Assembly: GCA_016649675.1 (NCBI GenBank)
Contig: JAENXG010000023.1
Coordinates: 1-16,643, forward strand
DNA length: 16,643 nucleotides
Source: Methyloceanibacter sp.
Lineage (GTDB): Bacteria > Pseudomonadota > Alphaproteobacteria > Rhizobiales > Methyloligellaceae
Reading direction: 5' to 3'
This document shows, one piece after another, positions 1 through 7,391 of the stretch. Each line of letters begins with the position of its first letter. Position 1 is the first letter of the stretch. The notes under the pieces were generated by a model. It saw only the letters and a list, made by a program, of their open reading frames with translations. It was not told where the DNA came from and made no database searches. The position numbers and the translations under genes were made by a program.

Positions 1-39
1 GGGGAAACGCCGCGTACATGCCTATCGGTGGCAGACATC

Positions 40-425
40 ATGATCCAAGAATATTCCGATCACGCCGCCAATGAGCGGACTTTTCTCGCCTGGATTCGTA
101 CCGGTATCGTGGTGATCGCATTCGGATTTGTCGTCGAAAAATTCAATCTGTTCATGATTGTCCTTGCGAGTAGAGTCTCCGTCGAGGCGGCGAACCGCAT
201 GTGGATCGACCACTGACAAAGCCGCTTGGACGTTACGATGGCATTGCTCTCATCGTCCTCGGTGTAGGCCTCATCTTCGTCGCTACCGTGCGCTTCTACC
301 GTACGGCAACGCTGATCGACGACCCTGAACCGCGCCCGGCGCCCGACACGCGTGTTGAGCTGGCATTCGCTGCGATGCTCGGGTTGCTTACGGCAGGGCT
401 GTGCATCTATTTGGTGCTTAGCTGA
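40..425 (+). pseudogene. DUF202 (YidH-type) inner-membrane protein, split by a one-base frameshift
   Basis: Two overlapping reading frames together make one DUF202 protein. The first runs from ATG 40 (or GTG 28) to the stop at 214-216. It carries the family's N-terminal signature (DHAANERTFLAWIRTG, then AFGFVVEKFNL) with the first membrane helix. The second frame, open from GTG 201 to 425, carries the rest: LGRYDGIALIVLG, a helix ending ATVRFYRTA, and a last helix near the C-terminus. The span 40-425 is 386 bases, one short of 129 codons, so one missing base near 190-213 explains the break. DUF202 proteins are small three-helix membrane proteins of about 120 residues with no settled function. 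I see no slippery heptamer at the junction, so programmed frameshifting is unlikely. Mutation or a sequencing error is more likely. Translation of the second frame from GTG 201 is possible but would give only half the domain. Confidence 0.75.
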
Positions 426-569
426 GCCGAACATGCTGGCCGCATTGCTGGAGCGCCCCTATTTCTCGAGATGATAATTAGCGATGCTCGTCCGAAAACG
501 CCCTTCGATTCGATCCCTGTGGCTCTTCGTCACGGAGACAAATTCCTGTCGATACCCTGAAACCGCACG

Positions 570-1331
570 ATGACGCTGCTGCAAAGCATCATCCTCGGGG
601 TGGTTGAAGGGATTACGGAGTTCCTGCCGATTTCATCGACAGGACATCTAATCTTGGCGAGCAGGCTCTTGGGGCTCGCACAGACCGACTTTCAAAAGAG
701 CTTCGAGATCGCAATACAGCTCGGGGCAATCGCGTCGGTGATCGTCCTCTATTGGAGACAGTTTTTGGTCCCGGCCGTCCTTGGCAGAGTGTTAGCAGCA
801 TTCGTTCCTACTGGCCTGATTGGCTTCGCCCTCTATCACGTGGTGAAGACCTACCTTTTCGGTAGTGACACTGTCGTGCTGTGGGCCCTCGGATTGGGGG
901 GCGTAGCACTCATCGTTTTCGAGCTGCTGCATCAGGAAGGAGAGGATGCCGTCGGAGACGTCGCCTCGATCTCATACTCTAAAGCGGTGCTGATCGGGCT
1001 GTTCCAGAGCCTGTCGATCGTGCCAGGCGTATCGAGGGCAGGCGCCACGATCGTCGGCGGCCTTATTCTCGGACTAAGTCGGAGCGCGATCGTGGAGTTC
1101 TCTTTCCTTCTCGCCGTGCCGACCATGCTTGCTGCCACTTTCTATGACCTTTTCAAGAATGCGTCCTCGTTCGCGCCTCAGCAATTTGGTGTCCTCGCCG
1201 CTGGTTTCATCTCCTCCTTTTTCGTCGCTCTCCTCAGCATCAAGTTCTTGCTTGCTTTTGTTCGGACCCGCACCTTCATACCCTTTGGCATCTACCGCAT
1301 TGCAATCGCCCTCGCCTTCGCATTCCTCTGA
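570..1331 (+). CDS. uppP: Undecaprenyl-diphosphatase (UppP/BacA)
   Basis: Integral membrane enzyme that removes a phosphate from undecaprenyl diphosphate, recycling the lipid carrier for peptidoglycan and other envelope polymers. Overexpression gives bacitracin resistance in other bacteria. At 253 residues it is slightly shorter than the usual 265-275; the loop around residues 62-75 looks trimmed. The catalytic signature is visible: EGITEFLPISSTGH with Glu13, Glu17 and Ser23 (equivalent to E. coli Glu17, Glu21, Ser27), and PGVSRAGAT with Arg156 (equivalent to Arg174). Most of the rest is hydrophobic helix. The ATG at 570 matches the usual N-terminus (MTLLQ, IILGVVEG), but no good Shine-Dalgarno sequence lies just upstream. 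The gene stands alone, 144 bases after the broken DUF202 gene; that gap shows no convincing promoter. It uses codons rare elsewhere here (CTA at 648, ATA at 711, TTA at 792), which may mean a different history from its neighbours. Confidence 0.96.
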   Translation: MTLLQSIILGVVEGITEFLPISSTGHLILASRLLGLAQTDFQKSFEIAIQLGAIASVIVLYWRQFLVPAVLGRVLAAFVPTGLIGFALYHVVKTYLFGSDTVVLWALGLGGVALIVFELLHQEGEDAVGDVASISYSKAVLIGLFQSLSIVPGVSRAGATIVGGLILGLSRSAIVEFSFLLAVPTMLAATFYDLFKNASSFAPQQFGVLAAGFISSFFVALLSIKFLLAFVRTRTFIPFGIYRIAIALAFAFL

Positions 1332-1578
1332 CGCGCCGCGAACCCGCCCCGCTTGCATCAGCTTTGGATCAAGAGGTGGGCGCGTGCGGCCGGTAACACA
1401 GGGACTGATCGCTGCCGGGGAGCCGTAGTTCTCGATCTCTTGACGAGCAGGCTCGCGCCGGGGGCCGCGGCCTTCTCGACAGGCGAAATAAATTGTTGAT
1501 TGTGCTAGATCATGCTCCGGCCTGGGCCGAAGCCTTGTGCGGTTCGAAGAAGAACGAAACGAAAAGACGGAGTGTCAA

Positions 1579-1917
1579 ATGCGTCAATCCCCCATTCTGA
1601 TGACGGCCTTCATGGCTGGTGGCATGTTTCTCGGACTTGCGGCGAGCCATGCCAACGCAGGCCCCCTGCCGGCCGTCGCTGCCTTAGACGCCGCTCCGAG
1701 CGCCATCGTGAAAGTCGACTATTGGCGCCGCTACTATCGGAATCATGGCTATGGCCCTGATACGGTCATTGTCGCGCCGCCCGTGATCGTCCAGGAATCG
1801 CCGCCTGTCGTGCTCGAGGTGCCGGTGCGTCCAGTGAGCTGCGGCCAATATCGCTACTGGGACGGCGACCACTGCGTGGATGCGCGCTACAACAATCCCT
1901 ACATCGGACCGAGATAG
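1579..1917 (+). CDS. Small secreted protein of unknown function
   Basis: A 112-residue protein with a clear Sec signal peptide: short basic N-terminus, hydrophobic core at residues 5-22 (ILMTAFMAGGMFLGLAAS) and a probable cut after ASHANA at residue 27. The mature part has a Tyr/Arg-rich stretch (YWRRYYRNHGYGP, about 48-60), a Pro/Val-rich linker, and a C-terminal segment with Cys88 and Cys99 (CGQYRYWDGDHC) that could form one disulfide. The ending DARYNNPYIGPR resembles small exported proteins common in Hyphomicrobiales; none that I recall has a known function. I chose the ATG at 1579 because GGAG at 1569-1572 sits 6 bases upstream and the signal peptide starts there. An in-frame start at 1537 would add an unlikely charged leader. 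The 247 bases before it (1332-1578) show no gene and no convincing promoter. Confidence 0.75.
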   Translation: MRQSPILMTAFMAGGMFLGLAASHANAGPLPAVAALDAAPSAIVKVDYWRRYYRNHGYGPDTVIVAPPVIVQESPPVVLEVPVRPVSCGQYRYWDGDHCVDARYNNPYIGPR

Positions 1918-1956
1918 CGCACCCAGAATCGAGCGCGTGAAGGGCGCTGACCCAGC

Positions 1957-2784
1957 TCACGCGGCGCGGGGCTTCAGCGTGCAGAGCGAATAGTGGTCGT
2001 AGACGATCGAATCTAAGGGCCGATCTGGCCAATAGGTTCGATGCAGCCCGCCAACCGTCACAGCGTCGGCGATGGTCATGGCCGCCTCGTCCGCCAGCGC
2101 GTCCAAATCGTCTAGGCCGAAATGCCAGGGCGCACCCATGGCGGCAAAGCGCTCCACAAAGGTCGTGGTCTGAAGCTCGCCGGTCGTCCGTGCCACCACC
2201 GCCTCGTCCATATAATCGAATGAGATGGCGAACTGGCGCACGCGCTCTTTCAGGTCGGCCAGGACCTTCATGACGGCGGGGCGGGTCAGATACATCGTAT
2301 TGCCCTCCCAGATGAAGAAGCTCGGCAAGCCGGCGTCGAAGCCGTTGCTCTCGAGCAGCGGCAGAACACCCGCGGCGACATAGTTGCCGGGGATGAAGGC
2401 CACTGGGGCATCGATCCCGTTTTCCGCATAGCGCGCCTGTTTCAAATTCAAGGTATTGGCGTCATCGATCTCGAAATAGGCGACGCCTGGCGAGCGCTTG
2501 CGCACGGCCCGCGTGTCGAGGCCTGAGCCTAGGATCACGACCTGCCGGCAGCCACTGCCGAGCTGCTCGTCCAGCCTGTCGTCAAAATAGCGGGTTCTAA
2601 GCCTCGGCAATTTTTCGGTCGCCGGGAAGCCGGCGGAAATGGCATCCGCCGCCGCTCTGGTCCTTGCATCGAGAAAGATGGGAACGACCCGATCGACGTA
2701 GAGCGGATGGGCCTCTTCGTTCTCTCGCGCGCGGTACTCGGCCACGATAAAGGCTGTTCCCGTAACGTGCTTGATCGCGGTCAT
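1957..2784 (-). CDS. SAM-dependent methyltransferase, leucine carboxyl methyltransferase (PPM1/LCMT) family
   Basis: A 275-residue cytosolic enzyme predicted to transfer a methyl group from S-adenosylmethionine to a carboxylate; the bacterial substrates of this family are mostly unknown. Motif I is QVVILGSGLDTRA (81-93), followed by the acidic ribose-binding strand YFEIDDANTLNLK (103-115). FFIWEGNTMYL (156-166) is the family's conserved post-II motif, and YMDE follows near 191. The length is normal for PF04072 proteins. I chose ATG 2784 because an AGGG ribosome-binding sequence lies about 5 bases upstream and the conserved sequence begins at once; the frame stays open to 2883, but that extension is Arg/Ser-rich and lies in the intergenic region. 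The gene is divergent from the DUF1697 gene and convergent with the small secreted protein, so it is probably transcribed alone. Confidence 0.88.
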   Translation of the reverse strand: MTAIKHVTGTAFIVAEYRARENEEAHPLYVDRVVPIFLDARTRAAADAISAGFPATEKLPRLRTRYFDDRLDEQLGSGCRQVVILGSGLDTRAVRKRSPGVAYFEIDDANTLNLKQARYAENGIDAPVAFIPGNYVAAGVLPLLESNGFDAGLPSFFIWEGNTMYLTRPAVMKVLADLKERVRQFAISFDYMDEAVVARTTGELQTTTFVERFAAMGAPWHFGLDDLDALADEAAMTIADAVTVGGLHRTYWPDRPLDSIVYDHYSLCTLKPRAA

Positions 2785-2885
2785 CACCCTGCCCCTGCTT
2801 GAAATGGTCCTCGATCTTTTAGATGGCCGCGGTGGTAAGAGGCAAATGCGGCTGGATGGTGCTTGGGCTCGTCGTATACACAAGC

Positions 2886-3394
2886 ATGATGACTGTTTTC
2901 GTGGCTCTCTTGCGCGCGGTCAACGTCGGTGGCACCGGCAAGCTTTTGATGAGCGAACTCACGAGAATGTGCGAGGTCGCAGGCTTCACAGCCGTTCGAA
3001 CCTATATCGCGAGCGGCAACGTGGTTTTCGCCAGCGACGGAACCGAAGCCCAGGTGAAGGCGACGCTCGAGAACAGCCTCAGCGTCTACGCGCGCAAGCC
3101 AGTCGGCGTTCTGGTGCGGACATCTGCCGAAATTGCCGACGTTCTGGCGTACAACCCTTTTCCCGAGATGCCTCGCACCGTCGCCATCTTTCTCGATCAG
3201 CCGCCCCCCGCCGACGCCTTGCATCGGCTCGTCGGCCAGACGGATGAGGACTTACGGCTGGGGAGGCGAGAAATCTACGTCTATTACGGTGACGGGATGG
3301 CCAATTCCAAGCTGAAGATCCCCGCCGCCAAAGCTGGGACGGCGCGCAACATCCACACGGTGGCGAAGCTTGCCGAATGGCGGCCAAAATCTAG
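2886..3394 (+). CDS. DUF1697 protein with a probable one-base deletion near its 3' end
   Basis: DUF1697 proteins are about 175-residue cytosolic proteins of unknown function. The body is intact: VALLRAVNVGGTGKL near the N-terminus, then YIASGNVVF, a KPVGVLVRT strand, RREIYVYY, SKLKIPAAKAGTARN and HTVAKLAE. As sequenced, the frame does not stop at the domain end. It continues to a TGA at 3594-3596, adding about 68 Arg/Ser/Pro-rich residues that are simply antisense to the DUF447 gene. Restoring one A in the GAA at 3375-3377 gives LAEMAAKI followed by TAG at 3392-3394, which matches the expected family ending. I therefore give 3394 as the intended end; the literal frame ends at 3596. ATG 2886 (or 2889) is chosen because conserved sequence starts there; an upstream ATG at 2823 is in frame but adds nothing recognisable. 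No strong ribosome-binding site is seen. Confidence 0.8.
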
Positions 3395-3969
3395 CGCGCG
3401 CCCTCCGGGCCGTGCTTGTAATGGTCCTCGATCTTCTCGATCAGGATCCGCCAGGCCTCGTGCTCGCGCGGGCCCGCCGTCTTCTCCACGGCGATCTGCA
3501 GATAGCCGAGCTCGCGCTCGATCTTCTCCCGCGGCAGCATATGCAGGCGGCTGGCGAGGATCGCCGCCTCGATCACCGCGCCTTGCGCCCGGTTGAAGCC
3601 CTTGAACGGCGCGTGGCTCGCCTCATGCACCACGCGGCAATGAAACCGCGGCCTCTGCTCGTCCTCCTCGACATGGTCGACCTCCAGCTCGGCATAAGCG
3701 AGCGCGCCTTCGAGCACCGCTCCGGGCACGTGCGTGGAGGCCCGCGTCGGCCAGTCCTTCTGCCCCACGAGACAGCTCGCGAAGATCAGAACGTCGTCGG
3801 TGAAGTTCGCCACCGCGTAGGGCGTGGCGCGGAGATTGTCGAGCGTCGTCGAGGGCCTGAACGGGGCGAGGATCCAGCCATCTCCATCCGCGATGAGGCC
3901 GAGCGGCGCGATATGCACCCGCCCCTCCTCGTTGAGCGTGATGACGATGGTTTCCCGGATCATGGGCAT
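3391..3969 (-). CDS. DUF447 family protein (flavin-reductase-like split barrel), C1-cofactor run
   Basis: A 192-residue protein of the DUF447 family (PF04289), found mainly in methanogenic archaea and in bacteria with the H4MPT pathway. The N-terminal half (about 5-120) is a predicted FMN-binding split barrel: RETIVITLNEEGRVHIAPLG, GWILAPFRPSTTLDNL, ATPYAVANFTDDVLIF. The C-terminal half is helical (RAQGAVIEAAILASRL, REKIERELGYLQIAVEKT). No biochemical role is established that I know of; its phyletic pattern and position suggest a step or repair function in H4MPT or methylofuran synthesis. It is the last gene of the minus-strand run, starting 22 bases after the DUF6513 gene ends. Starts at 3969 and 3963 are both possible. 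Its stop lies in a CTAG at 3391-3394 that would be shared with the repaired stop of the convergent DUF1697 gene. Confidence 0.87.
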   Translation of the reverse strand: MPMIRETIVITLNEEGRVHIAPLGLIADGDGWILAPFRPSTTLDNLRATPYAVANFTDDVLIFASCLVGQKDWPTRASTHVPGAVLEGALAYAELEVDHVEEDEQRPRFHCRVVHEASHAPFKGFNRAQGAVIEAAILASRLHMLPREKIERELGYLQIAVEKTAGPREHEAWRILIEKIEDHYKHGPEGAR

Positions 3970-3991
3970 GGCGGTCAGCTCTTAAACGCTT

Positions 3992-5392
3992 TCACGAGGC
4001 TTCGCGTTTCCGCTTGGCGATCAGCGTGTGGCCGGCCTCTTTGAGCCGCGTCTTGTCGTCGGCAGGCGCGTCGGCAGCGACGCCCCAATCGAGTGGCTCG
4101 TCCTGAGCGTAGCGTTTGGCCAACCTCCAGGCGATTTCGGCGCGAGCCAGTTCGGCGCCGAGATAGAAGGCATGCGCCCCGTCGGCCTCGACCCCGAGCT
4201 TGGCGAAGAGCGCGAAGGCCTCCTGGGCTACGTGGTGGCCGTCGCGGTTATAGACATGGATGCCGTCCTCGGCGATCTCGATGCGGAAATTCTTGTCGCG
4301 CACCTCGCGTGCGGCTTGCGTGATCTCCTCTGGCGTCTGCGGGAATGGCCGGCGCGCATGAAGCGCAAGCAGCCCGTCGGCATAGTCCTTGGGCAGCTCG
4401 TGCTCAGCGCGGCTGGCATACATGATGCGCCGGGCGATGTCGTGCTCCTCGACGGTGCGCCGCGTGTGCGGGCTTACCTGCACCACGAGCACGTTCTTTA
4501 TGTGGAGCTCGGACGCGATGCCGAGCAGGACGGCAGTGATGCCGGTCGTGTCGGCATCGGTGAGCTCGGTGAGATTGCCCGTGCCCATCAGCAGCTCTGC
4601 CTTGGGGCGCTCGCGGCGGACTTGCGCGTAGCGTTCGAGCGAGGCCGTAAAGCCGAAATTGATGGGATCAAGCACGGGATCGGCGAGATAGGGGCGCCCC
4701 TTGGCGTCAAGCGCGTCCATGGCGCGGTAGAGCGAAGCGAGGTCGCCATGGTCTTTGGGAATCAGCACCGGAACCGAGGCGACCTGATCCGCGATGTGCA
4801 GGGTCTCCTCGTTGAGGCTCAAGAGGTAATCAGCGCCCGCTTTACCGCCGCGCAACAGCTCGCCCGAGTCGGCAGAATCGACGCTAACCTTGTAGCCCAT
4901 CTCTTTCAGCGTCCGGATCGCCTCCTCGAGATGCGGAAAGGGCGTGTCGGGCAGGCAGCCGAGATCGATCACATTAGCGCCACGCTGCACGTAGCCTTCC
5001 GCGCGCTTCACGATGGCGTCCACGGCAAGCGCGGAGGCATCGACAATCTCGGCGAAGATCTGGATGTCGTATTTGGTCATGTCGGACGCCTTCCGCGCGC
5101 GGCCGAAAAAAATGGGAATGTCCTTCAGCTCGTCGGGCCCGCGCAAGAAGGGCACGCCGAAGCGCTCGCTCAAGCGCTCCAGGTCGGCGCGGCAGCGGCC
5201 GGGCAGCAGGATCTTGTCGGCCTCGACCGGCTTTGGCAGCCGCCGCGCGATGATCTCCTCGGTCATGAGCGCCGCCACCTTGACGCCGATATCGAGCACC
5301 TTCCAGCCGAAGCTCGCATTCATGCCCTGAAGCACGGCCTCGAGCCGCGGCCGCGCCAGATGTCCGGTCAGGAACAAGATGCTTTCAGCCAT
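3992..5392 (-). CDS. DUF6513 / dihydropteroate-synthase-like protein, probable H4MPT biosynthesis
   Basis: A 466-residue three-part protein. Residues 1-105 form the DUF6513 domain (SILFLTGHLARPRLEAVL, DIGVKVAALMT, ILLPGRCRADLERL). Residues about 108-335 form a dihydropteroate-synthase-like TIM barrel, with strands FAEIVDAS, ANVIDLGC, KVSVDSAD, DYLLSLN, VPVLIPKDHGD, LADPVLDPI and ELLMGTGN. Residues about 368-440 are a C-terminal domain that accompanies this architecture in other H4MPT organisms. Family members occur in methanogens and methylotrophs. The attractive role is joining the pterin to the ribofuranosyl-aminobenzene-phosphate arm of H4MPT, but this is inference. The pABA-binding STRPG loop of true DHPS is replaced here by CLPDTPFP (residues 146-153). 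The gene follows the kinase gene after 84 bases that hold only a short CCCGC-TTC-GCGGG hairpin (5429-5441). It precedes the DUF447 gene by 22 bases. The Shine-Dalgarno sequence is weak. Confidence 0.9.
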   Translation of the reverse strand: MAESILFLTGHLARPRLEAVLQGMNASFGWKVLDIGVKVAALMTEEIIARRLPKPVEADKILLPGRCRADLERLSERFGVPFLRGPDELKDIPIFFGRARKASDMTKYDIQIFAEIVDASALAVDAIVKRAEGYVQRGANVIDLGCLPDTPFPHLEEAIRTLKEMGYKVSVDSADSGELLRGGKAGADYLLSLNEETLHIADQVASVPVLIPKDHGDLASLYRAMDALDAKGRPYLADPVLDPINFGFTASLERYAQVRRERPKAELLMGTGNLTELTDADTTGITAVLLGIASELHIKNVLVVQVSPHTRRTVEEHDIARRIMYASRAEHELPKDYADGLLALHARRPFPQTPEEITQAAREVRDKNFRIEIAEDGIHVYNRDGHHVAQEAFALFAKLGVEADGAHAFYLGAELARAEIAWRLAKRYAQDEPLDWGVAADAPADDKTRLKEAGHTLIAKRKREAS

Positions 5393-5476
5393 CGCGGTCG
5401 CGCTCTTGAGCTTGCCTGCCCGTTCTAACCCGCTTCGCGGGCGAAGGGCGAGAGCATGCCGCCTTATTCTGAACGC

Positions 5477-6154
5477 TTAATCGATCTCTGCGCCGGAGGG
5501 AGTGGCCCTCGCGTCCCTTCCCGACAGGAAAGAGGCAAATGCCGCTTGATCGCCGCGGCCGAGCAGGAAGGCTTTGACGCCGGCGTCCTTCAGCATGGAG
5601 GGAAAGGCTTCATCGACGACGCCGTCGCGAGAAAGCTGCTCAGCCCCCATGCGCGTCTTCTGGCGCGCGATGGACTTGATCAGATAGCAGCGCGCCGCCC
5701 CGATCCTTGAAGCGAGCCAGAGCGCGAGGCTGTCGGAGGTGAGACGCCAGGATTCTTCGAGGTCGGTCCGCTCGGCGATCAGCGCATAAGGTGCCCAGAC
5801 GGCGACAGAGCCTCGGCCGAGCGCGGCCCTCAGATCATCCTCGGTCGCGCCGACCTGGAAGCCTTGCCGCAATCCCGCCACCGCCCAGGCAAGCTGATCC
5901 ATGGCGAGCAGCGCCATGCGGTGGGCCGACGCATCGCCGAAGCCGAGACGCTCCTGGCAGGCGCGCACCTCGTCGGCGAGCGCCCCTCCTCCCGGCACGA
6001 CGACGATGGGCACGGGCGCCGCCGCGATCGCGTCGAGCCATGGGGAAAGCTCGCCCGAGCGCACCACGCTGCCGCCGAGCTTCACCACGATGGGCTGCGC
6101 TTCCGCGGCAAGCGGCGCAGGGCGAGCAGCTTCGGACAAGGCTTGGGGGCCCAT
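5477..6154 (-). CDS. Amino-acid-kinase-family enzyme, MfnE-like (aminomethylfuran phosphate kinase)
   Basis: A 225-residue member of the amino acid kinase superfamily. It shows the phosphate-binding IVVKLGGSVV (22-31) with Lys25, the PGGGALADEVR loop (54-64), and LTSDSLALWLASRIGA (138-153) near the nucleotide site, typical of the small MfnE-type kinases in H4MPT/methylofuran clusters. In methanogens MfnE phosphorylates [5-(aminomethyl)furan-3-yl]methyl phosphate to the diphosphate, which is then coupled to the tyramine or tyrosine part of methanofuran. The presence of mfnB two genes upstream makes the same role likely here. I chose ATG 6154 because a GGGGG sequence lies upstream and the start is only two bases after the stop of the FolB-type gene, which suggests translational coupling. 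The frame stays open to 6265, but that extension overlaps the upstream gene and has no family sequence. Confidence 0.8.
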   Translation of the reverse strand: MGPQALSEAARPAPLAAEAQPIVVKLGGSVVRSGELSPWLDAIAAAPVPIVVVPGGGALADEVRACQERLGFGDASAHRMALLAMDQLAWAVAGLRQGFQVGATEDDLRAALGRGSVAVWAPYALIAERTDLEESWRLTSDSLALWLASRIGAARCYLIKSIARQKTRMGAEQLSRDGVVDEAFPSMLKDAGVKAFLLGRGDQAAFASFLSGRDARATPSGAEID

Positions 6155-6156
6155 CG

Positions 6157-6570
6157 TCAGCCCCCCGCTTTGGAGCGCATGATCTCGACGCCGACAGCGC
6201 CTGGCTCCTTGTCGAGTTTCTCGATCTTGACGGTGACGGCGGCCGCGCGCGGATGGGCGAGACATTGCTCCGCCACCTCCTCGGCCAAGGTCTCGACCAG
6301 GTTGATATGGCCTCGCGCGATGATGGACTTGATGCCCTTGATGATCGTGTCGTAGTCGAAGGCTTTGCCGATATCGTCTTCGAGCGCGACGGTTGAGGGC
6401 TTGAGGTCGACATCGACAGAGAAACGGACGCGCTGAGTGACGCCCTTCTCATTGGTGTAGACGCCGATCTCGACGTCGAGCACAAAGTCGTGGACGAAGA
6501 TGCGGTCGGAGGCCCTCGCCGCGCCAGGGGCGTTTCTGGGCTCTGCGCCCTTCAGTCGCTGTTCCGCCAT
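6157..6570 (-). CDS. folB: Dihydroneopterin aldolase family protein (FolB type) in the C1-cofactor run
   Basis: A 137-residue FolB-family enzyme. It would cleave 7,8-dihydroneopterin (or a close relative) to 6-hydroxymethyl-dihydropterin and glycolaldehyde, giving the pterin precursor for folate and H4MPT. FVHDFVLDVEIGVYTNEKG (25-43) carries the expected catalytic Glu41, DDIGKAFDYDTI (65-76) is the conserved dimer and pterin-site strand, LVETLAEEVA (91-100) has the pterin-binding Glu93, and IEKLDKEPGAVGVEI (116-130) has Lys118/Lys121 near the catalytic lysine position. The first 20 residues are an unconserved tail. Start at 6570 chosen because GGAG lies about 8 bases upstream; the frame is open to 6822 but that part overlaps mfnB. 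The gene lies 40 bases after mfnB and 2 bases before the kinase gene. The setting points to H4MPT supply, but a role in folate synthesis as well cannot be excluded. Confidence 0.88.
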   Translation of the reverse strand: MAEQRLKGAEPRNAPGAARASDRIFVHDFVLDVEIGVYTNEKGVTQRVRFSVDVDLKPSTVALEDDIGKAFDYDTIIKGIKSIIARGHINLVETLAEEVAEQCLAHPRAAAVTVKIEKLDKEPGAVGVEIMRSKAGG

Positions 6571-6610
6571 CGCCCAGGCTCCGTTGTGGTGCAAAACCGC
6601 GCGCCCACCC

Positions 6611-7342
6611 CTAGCATAACGCTTGTGGGGCGAAGTCAGCCAAGTCGCCCTTTGGCAAAACCGGCGGCGTCCGTGGGATGAGCGCCCGTATCGCGGCACA
6701 GGCGACCGGATCGAGGGATTGAGTCCGTGCCCCTCCCCGGCAGAGCGCGCTGCGAAAGCCAAGCAGGTCGGGAGCGAGCGCGAGAAGCTTCGGCACGTGG
6801 TTCGCCTTGAGTGACCCGGCAAGACCTACGATGAGCCCTTCCGCCTTGGTGGCATCCACAAAGCGGGCAAGCGTGTCGAGGGACAGATGATCCAGCAACG
6901 AGCCGCCGGTCTTGCCGGCAGTGTCGAGCATCACGCCGCGAGCGCCGATCCTTGCCGCTTCTCGTACAGCATCGAAATCCGGCTGGGCATCGGCGAAGAG
7001 GACAAGGATGAGGCCGACGCGCGACCTCTCGGCCTCGAGCAGGCGCAGGCAGGCGCGAGCGTCACCTCCCGGAAAGAGGCCGAGCTTGACGTAGTCCACG
7101 CCTAAAGCGGCCGTCGCCAGCACCGCGTCGCGGATGGTCTCGCCATCGAGCGGGAGGTCGCCGATCGTCGCGCTCGCGGGCGCCCGTCCGGCAACGCTCC
7201 GCACGCAAGCCTCGATCGTCTTGCGGTCAAGAGCGCCGAGAGCGCCCCTTTGCGGGTCTTTCAGGTCGATGATATCGGCGCCAGCGTTCATCGCCATCGC
7301 GGCCTCGCCGGCATCGCGCACGCTCGCCAGGAATAAGGTCAT
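6611..7342 (-). CDS. mfnB: (5-formylfuran-3-yl)methyl phosphate synthase (MfnB)
   Basis: MfnB condenses two molecules of glyceraldehyde 3-phosphate into (5-formylfuran-3-yl)methyl phosphate, the first furan intermediate of methanofuran or methylofuran. At 243 residues it has the normal length of this TIM-barrel family (formerly DUF556). The start MTLFLASVRDAGEAAMAMNAG and the strand ADIIDLKDPQRGALGAL are diagnostic. Three lysines, Lys28 (IDLKDP), Lys86 (YVKLGLFPG) and Lys144 (DTAGKTGG), fall where the three active-site lysines of the Methanocaldococcus enzyme lie (27, 85, 155). GLAGSLKANHVPKL and DLLGFRSALCRGG end the barrel. In methylotrophic bacteria methylofuran is needed by the formyltransferase/hydrolase complex that releases formate. 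The gene begins 49 bases after the TPR gene and is followed after 40 bases by the folB-type gene. No good Shine-Dalgarno sequence precedes ATG 7342. Confidence 0.94.
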   Translation of the reverse strand: MTLFLASVRDAGEAAMAMNAGADIIDLKDPQRGALGALDRKTIEACVRSVAGRAPASATIGDLPLDGETIRDAVLATAALGVDYVKLGLFPGGDARACLRLLEAERSRVGLILVLFADAQPDFDAVREAARIGARGVMLDTAGKTGGSLLDHLSLDTLARFVDATKAEGLIVGLAGSLKANHVPKLLALAPDLLGFRSALCRGGARTQSLDPVACAAIRALIPRTPPVLPKGDLADFAPQALC

Positions 7343-7391
7343 GGGGCGGGCGTGTCATGCCCAGGGGATGGCATGGGAGATGCGTCGAGCA

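Noticed and set aside
190..216. Programmed -1 ribosomal frameshift in the DUF202 gene
   Set aside because: The direction of the shift fits, but there is no X-XXY-YYZ slippery heptamer or downstream hairpin, so a lost base is the simpler reading.
4028..5428. 466-codon open frame on the plus strand, antisense to the DUF6513 gene
   Set aside because: It mirrors a GC-rich gene whose codon bias removes stops in this antisense frame. The translation has no recognisable domain, while the minus strand gives a clear protein family.
5429..5441. Terminator or attenuator between the kinase and DUF6513 genes
   Set aside because: The CCCGC-TTC-GCGGG hairpin is short and lacks a T-run on the transcribed strand; at most it is a processing or pausing structure.
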